Source: Phycisphaerae bacterium (lineage in GTDB: Bacteria > Chloroflexota > Anaerolineae > 4572-78 > J111). From it: DNA of 64,000 nt. Under the pieces are notes generated by a model. The model searched no databases and was not told the origin of the DNA. It saw nothing but the letters and a program-made list of their open reading frames with translations. The position numbers and the translations under genes are program-made. Shown piece by piece: positions 8,838 to 16,738 of the stretch. Each line of letters opens with the position of its first letter. Within the stretch, counting starts at the first letter, position 1. The stretch covers positions 62,001 through 126,000 of the forward strand of contig JANQQF010000106.1 in assembly GCA_028285035.1 (NCBI GenBank), read 5' to 3'.

Positions 8838-8957
8838 TAGTGCGTAGTGCATAAAGTCAAATAAGTTCGTCGATCTTTGTTCCTATGACTTTGCGACTTT
8901 GCTCCCTTGATACCTTGCATTCCCGCATCTTTGCGACTTTGCTCCCCTGCCTCCCTG
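8838..8957. repeat. degenerate 7-9 bp repeats upstream of lipoprotein gene
   Basis: TAGTGCG, TAGTGCA, TAAAGTC (8838-8858) are followed by a run of CTTTGCGA, CTTTGCTCC, CTTGATAC and CTTGCATT-type units with the CTTTGCGA-CTTTGCTCC pair present twice (8889-8957). The right end supplies the -35 of the next gene. The whole gap 8651-8992 contains no credible gene. Confidence 0.6.
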
Positions 8958-8967
8958 ATGTTATACT
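8939..8967 (+). promoter_or_regulatory. sigma70-type promoter for TolB/glycosidase lipoprotein
   Basis: TTGCTC at 8939-8944, a 17-bp spacer and TATACT at 8962-8967 lie 25 bp ahead of the ATG at 8993. The -35 is embedded in the CTTTGCTCC repeat. Confidence 0.5.
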
Positions 8968-8992
8968 GGGCCGAGTAATTTTTGGATGTCCA

Positions 8993-10957
8993 ATGAAAAC
9001 AAAAACCAAACGACCACGCTTGGTTATTTCAATAATGGGGATCACCACCCTGCTAACATTACTGGGGCTGGTGGCCTGCTACAATCAAATCAATCGCCCT
9101 GGGTTACAACCCATTTTCGCCTTTGCCTCTGATCGTAGTGGTGCAGGCGATATTTTTGTGTTAGACAAAAATGGCACGTTGCACAACCTCACCAACCATC
9201 CTGACGCTGACTGGGACCCCACTTGGTCGCCCGATGGCCGCAAACTCGCCTTTACCAGTCATCGCAGCCAAAATAGCGATATCTGGATTATTGATCTCAA
9301 TCGCCTCGACCAAGACAACCATCTATTTAATTTAACCCAAACATCCGGCTGGGAGCATAGCCCAACGTGGTCGCCCAGCGGAAACAGTGTTGCGTTTGTT
9401 TCCGAGCAAGATGGAGACTCAGATATCTTTGTCCAACACCTTGAAGAAGAGACCCCCATTCAACTCACCTTCAATGAAACAATGGATCGAATGCCTGTCT
9501 GGGCACCGGATGACAGCTACATCGCCTTTGCCGCTATTCGGGATGGGGCTGAGAAAATTTATCGTGTTCGTCCGGATGGCACGGATGAACAACTGGTCAC
9601 GCCTCACCCTTTACAAGGGACAAGCCCAACCTGGTCGCCGGATGGGAAGCAGCTAGCCTTTGTCGGCTGGAATGAGCAAAATAAGGTTGGCATTTATATT
9701 ATCGGGCCAACCGTAGATGACATTGAATTGGTCCACCAAGGGAAAGCATGGTTAGGCTCTTTGGGATGGTCGACCAATGGACAATGGCTTACTTTTACGG
9801 CTTGGGATGCGGGCAATCATGAGCTGTATGCCTTGGCCCTGAATGAGCCGGACGCCCATCCGGTACGCCTAACAATCAATGAGGCTTGGGATGATTTCCT
9901 CAGTGTCCACCCCATTGCTAAGTTTGCACCAGAGCCGCTAACTGGCGTTGCCCAGGCTGCACCCGCGCTCAAACTCCCGCCTCAGGATGATTTTGCCTTG
10001 GGCGTCAATATGGCTGATCTAAGTCTAGCCTACTTGATCAATGATATGGGCTTTGATTGGTCCAAGGGCTTTATCAACTGGGCCACAGTCGAACCGGCCA
10101 AGGGTGAGTATCGCTGGGTTGATCCAGATAATGTGGTCAAAGCATTTGGGGATCAAGAGATAAAAATATTAATGCGTGTGCACGGCACCCCAGATTGGGC
10201 GCGTCCGGCAGACACCCACTGGAGCCACCCCCCCAACAATACCGCCGATTTTGCTGCCTTTCTAACCGCCCTCGCCAATCGTTACAAAGGACAGGTCGCC
10301 GCTTACGAAATTTGGAATGAGCCGAATCTGAATTACGAGTGGGGTTATCTAGAGCCTGATCCAGCCCAATACACTGAAATGCTTAAAGCCGCTTACACAG
10401 CGATCAAGGCGGTTGACCCTGAGGCGATTGTCATTAGTGGCGGGCTGGCGACAACGGGTGATGGTTCTGATGATGCTTACGGAGACTTGGCCTTTCTGCA
10501 AGGCATGTATGAGGCCGGGGCTAAAGGCTATTTTGATGCCTTTGGCAGTCATCCCTATGCCTATGGCAACTCCCCTGATACCCACCATCCTGATGGTTTG
10601 TCGCTTGATCGGGTTGTCGCACAATACGAGTTAATGAAAGCAAATGGTGATGCCCAAACCCCCATCTGGATTACTGAAACCGGCTGGGTGCTTAATAGTG
10701 ACTGGGACCTTGGCGAGCATCAAAGCATTGGGATGACCCAAGCGGAACAGGGTGAGTATCTAGCCCGTAGCTACACCAAAATTCAAGAAGAGTGGCCCTT
10801 TATCCAGGCGATGTTTCTGTTCAACCTTGATTTTAGCACCGTTTCCTGGTACCCCGCCGCCGAACCCATGCGATGGTATGCCATCCTCAACCCCGACCGC
10901 ACCCCTCGCCCGGCCTATACTCGTTTGCGTGAAGTAACGAGGCAACAAAAGGAGTAA
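8993..10957 (+). CDS. lipoprotein with TolB-like propeller and GH39/GH5-like glycoside hydrolase domain
   Basis: Predicted exported lipoprotein of 654 residues from ATG 8993; a longer frame to 8885 runs through repeat DNA and the promoter. The N-terminus MKTKTKRPR plus a hydrophobic stretch ends in LVAC, a lipobox. Residues about 35-310 hold five or six TolB/WD40-like units with the WSPDG-x-LAFxS pattern. Residues about 330-650 form a (beta/alpha)8 glycosidase-like domain: IWNEPN with the predicted acid/base Glu443 and WITETGW with the predicted nucleophile Glu562, spacing as in clan GH-A. The protein probably binds and cleaves a polysaccharide outside the cell. Substrate unknown; GH39, GH5 and GH10-like assignments are all possible. 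Confidence 0.82.
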   Translation: MKTKTKRPRLVISIMGITTLLTLLGLVACYNQINRPGLQPIFAFASDRSGAGDIFVLDKNGTLHNLTNHPDADWDPTWSPDGRKLAFTSHRSQNSDIWIIDLNRLDQDNHLFNLTQTSGWEHSPTWSPSGNSVAFVSEQDGDSDIFVQHLEEETPIQLTFNETMDRMPVWAPDDSYIAFAAIRDGAEKIYRVRPDGTDEQLVTPHPLQGTSPTWSPDGKQLAFVGWNEQNKVGIYIIGPTVDDIELVHQGKAWLGSLGWSTNGQWLTFTAWDAGNHELYALALNEPDAHPVRLTINEAWDDFLSVHPIAKFAPEPLTGVAQAAPALKLPPQDDFALGVNMADLSLAYLINDMGFDWSKGFINWATVEPAKGEYRWVDPDNVVKAFGDQEIKILMRVHGTPDWARPADTHWSHPPNNTADFAAFLTALANRYKGQVAAYEIWNEPNLNYEWGYLEPDPAQYTEMLKAAYTAIKAVDPEAIVISGGLATTGDGSDDAYGDLAFLQGMYEAGAKGYFDAFGSHPYAYGNSPDTHHPDGLSLDRVVAQYELMKANGDAQTPIWITETGWVLNSDWDLGEHQSIGMTQAEQGEYLARSYTKIQEEWPFIQAMFLFNLDFSTVSWYPAAEPMRWYAILNPDRTPRPAYTRLREVTRQQKE

Positions 10958-10983
10958 AGAAGTCGTGAGTTTAGGGGAAACAT

Positions 10984-11029
10984 AATGCGTAGGGTTACAG
11001 TCTAAATCCACACTACACACTACGCACTA
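10984..11029. repeat. inverted heptamer repeat (ACTACGC family)
   Basis: AATGCGTAG at 10984-10992 faces CACACTA, CACACTA, CGCACTA (11009-11029), giving the inverted pair TGCGTAG/CTACGCA. It lies in the gap between the glycosidase lipoprotein gene and proB. Confidence 0.55.
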
Positions 11030-11095
11030 TCATTGCCACGTATGCCACAAAATTCTTCAGTTTCATTCACCCTATAAATTCACGTTAACCACACC

Positions 11096-12193
11096 ATGAG
11101 AATCGTAATCAAAGTTGGAACAAATGTATTGCGGGCAGGGACCCCCGGCATTCACCGCCCTCGCCTGATCGAATTGGCCCGCCAAATTGCTGAGGTGAGT
11201 AATCAGGGGCACGAACCGATTCTAGTCTCTTCTGGGGCAATTTTTGCGGGGCGAGAATTGCTCAACTTAACACCAGCTGCCACGCGAAAAGACATCCCAT
11301 ACAAGCAGATGTTAGCGGCTGTCGGACAGGGGCATCTTTTGACGCTGTATCAAAAGATTTTTGAGATGTATGAAATTACGGTCGCCCAGGCGCTGCTCAC
11401 TCGCTCCGATTTGGCCAATCGCACTCGCTATCTGAATGCACGAAATACGCTTAATTTTCTGATCAATCGCAAAGTGCTGCCCATCATCAACGAGAATGAC
11501 GTTGTCGCCGTGGATGAGATCAAATTTGGCGACAACGACAATTTGTCCAGCCTCGTCGCCAATCTGATTGACGCTCACCTCCTGATCATTCTCACGGACC
11601 AACAAGGCCTCTTTACCGCCGATCCCCGGCAAGACCCCACAGCTCAACTCATTCGAGAGGTGCCGATCATTGATAACACGATTCGGGCGGTGGCTGGTGG
11701 CACCAACACCAAAGTCGGCACAGGCGGGATGATCACCAAGATCGAGGCCGCTGAGTTAGCCACTCGCTCCGGAACTGAAGTCATCATCGCTCCCGGCGGT
11801 GAAGTCGACACCATCCTTCGTGTGGTCGCTGGCGAAGCCATCGGCACTCGCTTCCCTGCCCAAGCCAGCCGTGTAGAAAGTCGTAAACGCTGGATCTTGG
11901 CCGAGCAGTCTCAGGGTATTGTCAAAATTGATGATGGAGCAGTGCGGGCATTGGTGAACGGTCGAAAAAGCTTGCTAGCGGTGGGTGTCGCTCAGGTAGT
12001 TGGCGACTTTCAGCGGGGGGCAACGGTCCGTGTTTGTGACCTCACAGATCAGGACGTTGGGCGCGGTATCGCCAATTACAAATCCAGTGATATGCGGCTC
12101 ATCTGCGGTAGCCACTCAGAGCAGATCACCGAAATCCTCGGCTATGATTACGGCCCTACGGCCATTCATCGAGATAATTTGGTGTTGGGGTAA
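11096..12193 (+). CDS. proB: glutamate 5-kinase with PUA domain
   Basis: Catalyses ATP-dependent phosphorylation of L-glutamate to glutamyl-5-phosphate, the first step of proline synthesis, in the cytosol. The 365 residues match the two-domain form. The amino acid kinase domain (about 1-260) shows IVIKVGTNVL, LVSSGAIFAG, INENDVVAVDEIKFGDND and the late nucleotide segment KVGTGGMITKIEAAE. The PUA domain (about 270-355) starts at KRWILAEQSQGIVKIDDGA. The proA partner is not adjacent in the window, so the gene is outside the common proBA pair here. It converges with the DUF4345 gene with a 12-bp gap. Confidence 0.95.
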   Translation: MRIVIKVGTNVLRAGTPGIHRPRLIELARQIAEVSNQGHEPILVSSGAIFAGRELLNLTPAATRKDIPYKQMLAAVGQGHLLTLYQKIFEMYEITVAQALLTRSDLANRTRYLNARNTLNFLINRKVLPIINENDVVAVDEIKFGDNDNLSSLVANLIDAHLLIILTDQQGLFTADPRQDPTAQLIREVPIIDNTIRAVAGGTNTKVGTGGMITKIEAAELATRSGTEVIIAPGGEVDTILRVVAGEAIGTRFPAQASRVESRKRWILAEQSQGIVKIDDGAVRALVNGRKSLLAVGVAQVVGDFQRGATVRVCDLTDQDVGRGIANYKSSDMRLICGSHSEQITEILGYDYGPTAIHRDNLVLG

Positions 12194-12205
12194 AAGGCCA
12201 CATCA

Positions 12206-12586
12206 TCAGCCCTCAGACCGCAATGACACCAATGACAAAATAATAACGAGTATCTCCAACCCCAAATACAGATACATTACCCAATTTGGATTGCCATCAA
12301 TAACGATACCGATCAGCCGCCCACCTGCCATCCCCGCCATCATCAGAATAATACTGATCACTCCCAGCCTAACCGTGGTTGGCTCTCTAAGCATCAGACC
12401 AAAGATAAGCCCGACCGCAATCGACATCCCCCCATACGTCGCCCGCATATCAATCAGCCCCGATGATGACTGCGGCGCTGCATTTGTTATCAAGATCGCG
12501 AGGCTTTGTGGAAGTAGGGTAAAGCCAAGCCCGTAGACAATAAAAAATAAACAAGCGATCCACAATAGAGTGTGTTGAAATTTCAT
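12206..12586 (-). CDS. DUF4345-like small membrane protein
   Basis: A 126-residue integral membrane protein with four predicted hydrophobic helices, roughly residues 4-30, 45-65, 70-92 and 98-120, and a GLIDMRATYGGMSIAVGL block like that of DUF4345 proteins. Function unknown. ATG 12586 is chosen over an upstream start at 12634 because AGAGGA sits 5 nt ahead of it and the extra residues would be polar. A TATAAT-containing region flanked by AATGTAGCA/TGCTACATT arms lies upstream on this strand. Confidence 0.7.
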   Translation of the reverse strand: MKFQHTLLWIACLFFIVYGLGFTLLPQSLAILITNAAPQSSSGLIDMRATYGGMSIAVGLIFGLMLREPTTVRLGVISIILMMAGMAGGRLIGIVIDGNPNWVMYLYLGLEILVIILSLVSLRSEG

Positions 12587-12642
12587 AATATCCTCTTGAG
12601 TTTGGCGTTTATCCAGTAATTGATGGTGTTGCAATGAGTCTC

Positions 12643-12697
12643 AATGTAGCAGTTGCCACACAAGCATTATACACAAAAATGTAACAAGTGCTACATT
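12643..12697. promoter_or_regulatory. inverted repeat AATGTAGCA/TGCTACATT upstream of the DUF4345 gene
   Basis: Exact 9-bp arms at 12643-12651 and 12689-12697, 37 bp apart, enclose a TATAAT on the minus strand and a TGTTACAT half-site. Probably the promoter/operator of the DUF4345 gene; the regulator is unknown. Confidence 0.4.
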
Positions 12698-12802
12698 CAT
12701 ATCAGAAATGTTAGATCTTCATCAAACGAATCTCGCTTCTAGAAGTCATAGTTTGTGTCTTCCGAGATAATCTGAATTGAAATAAAGTACCCAAATTCCC
12801 TC

Positions 12803-12831
12803 TTGACGCCCTAGCACATCTGTGCTAATTT
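12803..12831 (+). promoter_or_regulatory. promoter with a palindromic operator in its spacer
   Basis: TTGACG at 12803-12808, a 17-bp spacer and TAATTT at 12826-12831. The spacer holds TAGCACA-TC-TGTGCTA (12812-12827), a perfect 7-bp-arm palindrome overlapping the -10, as expected for a repressor site. It reads toward the gene at 13010, leaving a leader of about 170 nt in which no gene was seen. Confidence 0.5.
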
Positions 12832-13009
12832 TGAATAAACCAGAGAGCGCTTTCAAAATAACAGATTTTCGTAATGGCGACCATTATACGCAACCATACC
12901 TATGTCTGGTTTACTTTTTAATAATTCGCTATACTCTGTTCGATTTGTGGTCGATCTGGACAAAGCCAATTTTCTCATTTTCAATGATGTTTTGCGAATC
13001 ACTTAATCT

Positions 13010-13888
13010 ATGACACAACAACCCTTTTCTCTAAACCCAACAGAAGTGCGGGTATTAGCCCAATGCCCGTTGCATTATCATTTCTTGCAGCAGAAATCGA
13101 CAGTCGAGCTTGATCCTGAACTGGCCAAAGTGGATGAACTGGTGCGGGAGGTGCTTCAGCAATTGCATGCGGCCGGTGGGCCAGCCCGGATGTCATTGCG
13201 AGAGTGTCTAGAGGGCTTACATACCCAGCGCGTGGCTCGGCAGATGGTGGAGCGGTATTATCGGCGATTGGAGCGAGAGTGGTCGCAGATGATTGCCAGT
13301 AATGAGACGATGGAGCTGCGGATTTCGTTGGGTGGCGTGTCATTGGAATTGGAAGCAACGGTGGACAGGCTAGATAAAACCAGCGATGGCGGTATCTTGG
13401 CCATTCTCTTTCGTACGGAGCCGCCACCTATCCCGACTGCGGCAAGCCTTCGACGAGATCACGCGATGACCATCTATCATTCCCTCGTGGCGGCCACCTA
13501 TCCCCTCCGGCGTCCGGTACGTATTCAGGAATTGTGGCTACGCACCAATGAAAGTGTGACCATTGAATTGAGCGAAGAGGAGTATCGACGTAATTTGAGT
13601 GATCTGCGTGATCCGGTGATCGGCTTGGCCAAGGGTGAGGTGATGGCTCGTCCCGGATTACACTGTGATACCTGCCCCTTCAAACATCACGGCTGTCCGG
13701 TATACGCCCACGAAGTGAAGGCCCTTGAACTCGCCGCCAAAAACAAGCCGCTTGATCCTAATGATGTAAGCCAGCCCATCCTCCCTAAGCTCAACGAGAT
13801 TACTCAAGGGGACGATGATGATTTTGTTTCCCCCTCCTCTGATGGTAAGATTTCTCCCCGCAAATGGATCTTTAAGTTAGGAGATTAA
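13010..13888 (+). CDS. PD-(D/E)XK nuclease-like protein with Fe-S cysteines, catalytic site apparently degenerate
   Basis: Related to the RecB/AddB/Cas4-type PD-(D/E)XK family, 292 residues. It starts with SLNPTEVRVLAQCPLHYHF, the family's opening helix, with Cys19. Three further cysteines (C219, C222, C229 in LHCDTCPFKHHGCP) complete the four-Cys pattern that holds a [4Fe-4S] cluster in Cas4 and AddB. The active-site region reads ATVDRLDKTSDGGILAILFRTE around residues 116-136: the first Asp (D119) and following Arg are present, but the expected hydrophobic-D-Y-K-T motif is replaced by LFRTE. It may therefore bind DNA without cutting it, or use a migrated lysine. No addA/recB partner is adjacent. 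Confidence 0.7.
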   Translation: MTQQPFSLNPTEVRVLAQCPLHYHFLQQKSTVELDPELAKVDELVREVLQQLHAAGGPARMSLRECLEGLHTQRVARQMVERYYRRLEREWSQMIASNETMELRISLGGVSLELEATVDRLDKTSDGGILAILFRTEPPPIPTAASLRRDHAMTIYHSLVAATYPLRRPVRIQELWLRTNESVTIELSEEEYRRNLSDLRDPVIGLAKGEVMARPGLHCDTCPFKHHGCPVYAHEVKALELAAKNKPLDPNDVSQPILPKLNEITQGDDDDFVSPSSDGKISPRKWIFKLGD

Positions 13889-13891
13889 GGG

Positions 13892-13968
13892 ACGCTACGC
13901 TTGGGGAGATTGGAGATTATTGAGTGTGGGTGGTCAGTCGTTGGTAATTAGTAATTGGTAATTGGTCC
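13892..13968. repeat. heptamer repeats GGAGATT and TTGGTAA types
   Basis: GGGGAGA, TTGGAGA, TTATTGA units around 13903-13921 are followed at 13941-13968 by TTGGTAA, TTAGTAA, TTGGTAA, TTGGTCC, exactly 7 bp each. No gene lies between 13889 and 14085. Confidence 0.65.
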
Positions 13969-14015
13969 AATACAATTTTAGGTTCGACCTGATTAGATCC
14001 TGCTTCAACACCCAC

Positions 14016-14083
14016 TTTTTGACCTTGTCCGCTATACCCTGCACCCCTGCTATCTTGCTACCCTGCGTCCTTGTGACCTTGCC
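14016..14083. repeat. degenerate CTTGCTAC-type repeat directly upstream of a start codon
   Basis: A run of about eight 7-8 bp units of the forms CTTGTCCG, CTGCACCC, CTTGCTAC, CCTGCGTC and CTTGTGAC, ending 3 bp before the ATG at 14086. It resembles the repeat upstream of the lipoprotein gene at 8993. No recognisable Shine-Dalgarno sequence is present in it. Confidence 0.55.
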
Positions 14084-14085
14084 CT

Positions 14086-15378
14086 ATGAACAGACGTGAA
14101 TTTCTCAAAAAAAGTGGATTTGTTGGTATCTGGGCCTTCTTACAAGCTTGCAATTTAGGCGGTTTGACCCAATTTGGACAAGAGGAAGAAGCGGCGGTGC
14201 GGCTCTCGACCTCGTTGCCGACGGATGCGCCAGCTACGACAACTTCGACCGCAACAAAAATCCCGACATTCACCTCAACCGCGACCCTCACCCCATCAGC
14301 GACCGCTACAGCAACACCGATTCCCCCCACAGCAACGCCAACACTGACCCCAACGGTGACAAATACACCGACACCACTCATCACTTTTACCCCAACCCCA
14401 ACGCCCATTCCAACCCCATATCCCCCCGGCCCACCCAGCAAACTCGGCCTCTTTGTCACCCAATTTGAACCTGATGTGTTGGAAATGACCGCAATGGGCA
14501 AACCGACCATCATCAAGACTCTCGAGATTGATGGCAATTTTGCAAAAGGCTTAAAAGACTCGTCACCAACGACACTAATGATTGGGCGTATCGTATTTGA
14601 TGAGATAAATCTGGACGTTGAACAGGGGCCGATGGTGCAAAGCTTTGTTGACAAGCTGTTGCCTCTCGCCACTGATCCGACCCGAATGGCGGTCTTTGAT
14701 GGCTGGGAGGCGTATAACGAGCCGATCGTGACCACGCCTGATCAAATGAAGCGACTCGCTGAATTCGAGGCCGCGCGTACCCGCATTTTGGGCGAAAATG
14801 GTCTACGTTCGGTGGTCGGCAACTTTGCAGTAGGCAACCCGCCTTTGGAATTTTGGCCTCACTTTGAGCCTGCCTTGGCCGCTATTCGGCAATACAATGG
14901 CTATTTGGGTCTGCACGAATATTCAGCGCCGGTGATGCAATATCTGGCCGGGGCTTTACAGCCAGATGGCAATCCTGATCAGGGGGATGAGGGCTGGTTG
15001 ACTTTACGCTACCGTAAGGTCTATCGCCAATATTTAACCCCAATGGGATACGGGGATATTCCAACGTTGATCACCGAATGTGGGGTTGACGGTTTGGTAC
15101 AGCCTCGACCTGGACCAGCGGATGCTACCGGCTGGCAAGATTTTATCGATACCTGGCTGGCGAATGGCTTACGGAATGACCCACCCGGCGTATATATGGA
15201 TCAACTGATTTGGTATGATGAGAATTTGCAGCAGGATGATTTTATCAAAGGAGCCGCGATTTTCTTGGCCGGCACCAATGATCGCCAATGGGATTCGTAC
15301 AATATTTTGGGGCCAGGGGCGGGCCGAATGAAGGATTTACTCACCCAGTATCTAACGGTTCATCCTCCAGCGGGATAA
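14086..15378 (+). CDS. Tat-type lipoprotein with Thr/Pro linker and glycosidase-like domain
   Basis: Predicted exported lipoprotein of 430 residues. The N-terminus NRREFLKKSG is a twin-arginine motif, and the hydrophobic segment ends at LQAC, a lipobox. Residues about 45-125 are a low-complexity Thr/Pro/Ala linker. The remainder is a TIM-barrel-like glycosidase-type domain with YNEP (candidate acid/base Glu212) and LITECG (candidate nucleophile Glu331), the same two-motif arrangement as in the protein encoded at 8993. Substrate unknown. The linker drives long spurious open frames on both other strands and frames. Confidence 0.75.
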   Translation: MNRREFLKKSGFVGIWAFLQACNLGGLTQFGQEEEAAVRLSTSLPTDAPATTTSTATKIPTFTSTATLTPSATATATPIPPTATPTLTPTVTNTPTPLITFTPTPTPIPTPYPPGPPSKLGLFVTQFEPDVLEMTAMGKPTIIKTLEIDGNFAKGLKDSSPTTLMIGRIVFDEINLDVEQGPMVQSFVDKLLPLATDPTRMAVFDGWEAYNEPIVTTPDQMKRLAEFEAARTRILGENGLRSVVGNFAVGNPPLEFWPHFEPALAAIRQYNGYLGLHEYSAPVMQYLAGALQPDGNPDQGDEGWLTLRYRKVYRQYLTPMGYGDIPTLITECGVDGLVQPRPGPADATGWQDFIDTWLANGLRNDPPGVYMDQLIWYDENLQQDDFIKGAAIFLAGTNDRQWDSYNILGPGAGRMKDLLTQYLTVHPPAG

Positions 15379-15383
15379 GATTG

Positions 15384-15440
15384 AGTTTGTAGAGTTTGTG
15401 AGTTTTTAGGGTTTATAGAGTAGGGTTGATAGTGTCTGGG
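15384..15440. repeat. degenerate GAGTTTGTA-type repeat
   Basis: GAGTTTGTA, GAGTTTGTG, AGTTTTTAG and GGTTTATAG units of about 9 bp directly after the stop of the previous gene, between two convergent genes. Confidence 0.5.
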
Positions 15441-15452
15441 AGGGCGGATATA

Positions 15453-16517
15453 CTACGGTTGATTGTCCGTAGCGGTTTCGGGAGTCGAGACACGGCTGGG
15501 ATCACCATCGGAGATGTAATATTCGTGGGGATTTTGCTCAAAATAAGTCAGCCATTGATCGAAGGACTCACTCGTGACTTCAATGCGTGAGACTTTGTAG
15601 GGTTCAAATGTTGGGTCAAAGGGAGAAACGGTGGGACCACCCCAGGCAGCTACATTTCCAACATAACTGTATTGATACTCCTCCCAATTGCCAGATTTAA
15701 GAAAATCAAGACTGTCTGGGAATCCGCCATAAGGCATCGAGAGAGTCTGAACCGTGTATCCTGGCACCAGATCTTCGATTACCTTTTTGCTAACCGCCAA
15801 CTCCCAATAAATTCGTTCTGAGGTTGCCACCGATAAATCCACATGATTGACGGTATGGCTGCCGATTTCGATGCCATTGTCCACAAGAAACTGGAGCTTT
15901 GCTTTGGCCCGAGAGGATTGGCCAAATATGGCGACATGCTCTCCCACATCATTGCCTAAAACAAAGAATGTGGCTCGGGTTGGCCACGCGATCGGATGCT
16001 GATTATGGAAATCCAGCAGAATTCCGACGGCACTATCCGCATCAATGGTATTGTCATCTAAAACGCGAAATTGGCTGATATCCGAGTCATCAAAAGTTAA
16101 AACCACGGGTTTCTGCCCCGCCGCCAGATGAGACAAGCCCTGTAGAACATCATAAAAATTGACAGGCGTATATCCCGCTTCATATAAACGTTGGATATCA
16201 GCCCGAAAATTCTCCGGGGTACGCTGGTAGCGCGTTTCAGGATAGCCAATCCGATGGTACTCCAAGATCATAATTTTGCCCAGCTCATTTCCATCTTCAA
16301 AAGCAGGTTCAAATGTTACAAGCGAAGATGCCTCTTCGGTCATTTGCCCTTCAGATAATTCGGTTTCGGTACTTGTTTGAGGCCTGGGCGTAACCGTTGC
16401 GAAAATAATGTCACTTTGAGCCGCAGCAGCTGAGCTTGAGGGGACAACGCCAAAATCAATGTAACCACACGCGATGTTTGGCGCGAGCACAAATAGTAAG
16501 AGCAGCATGTAATGCAT
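15453..16517 (-). CDS. polysaccharide deacetylase family protein
   Basis: Predicted exported NodB-type carbohydrate esterase (CE4) removing N- or O-acetyl groups from an extracellular polysaccharide such as peptidoglycan or exopolysaccharide. Motif 1 is LTFDDSD (catalytic and metal Asp), motif 2 is SHTVNH (metal His pair), followed by a MPYGGFPD segment in the place of motif 3. From ATG 16517 the protein is 354 residues with a hydrophobic start ending in IAC, a poor lipobox. A TTG at 16619 would add 34 residues; neither start has a clear ribosome-binding site, so the N-terminus is uncertain. It diverges from the SGNH hydrolase gene, suggesting a joint role in polysaccharide modification. Confidence 0.85.
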   Translation of the reverse strand: MHYMLLLLFVLAPNIACGYIDFGVVPSSSAAAAQSDIIFATVTPRPQTSTETELSEGQMTEEASSLVTFEPAFEDGNELGKIMILEYHRIGYPETRYQRTPENFRADIQRLYEAGYTPVNFYDVLQGLSHLAAGQKPVVLTFDDSDISQFRVLDDNTIDADSAVGILLDFHNQHPIAWPTRATFFVLGNDVGEHVAIFGQSSRAKAKLQFLVDNGIEIGSHTVNHVDLSVATSERIYWELAVSKKVIEDLVPGYTVQTLSMPYGGFPDSLDFLKSGNWEEYQYSYVGNVAAWGGPTVSPFDPTFEPYKVSRIEVTSESFDQWLTYFEQNPHEYYISDGDPSRVSTPETATDNQP

Positions 16518-16676
16518 GCTGCCCCAATGTTCAATTTTTTCTTGCAGCCGTTGAAAGCAGTTCAATTTAATAACCAGGTGGATGAGACAATTATTTTTTA
16601 TTGTAAAAGAAAATTTCAAAATTGTAAATTACGTTATGTCAAGATATAGTTCCGTTTCATACCAAATCAGAGACAA

Positions 16677-16705
16677 TTGCGATTTTTAATTTGCACCTGT
16701 ATGAT
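16677..16705 (+). promoter_or_regulatory. promoter for SGNH hydrolase gene
   Basis: TTGCGA at 16677-16682, a 17-bp spacer and TATGAT at 16700-16705, about 33 bp ahead of the ATG at 16739. Confidence 0.5.
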
Positions 16706-16738
16706 GCCAAAAATTTTATCTGACATTTTTAATTGACA

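Noticed and set aside
12822..13013. Small plus-strand frame ahead of the PD-(D/E)XK-like gene
   Set aside because: Starts inside the promoter, has no ribosome-binding site and no protein-like composition.
14058..14735. Long antisense frame rich in Val/Gly
   Set aside because: It mirrors the Thr/Pro-rich linker of the lipoprotein at 14086, whose codon periodicity creates open frames on the other strand; no start signal or family match.
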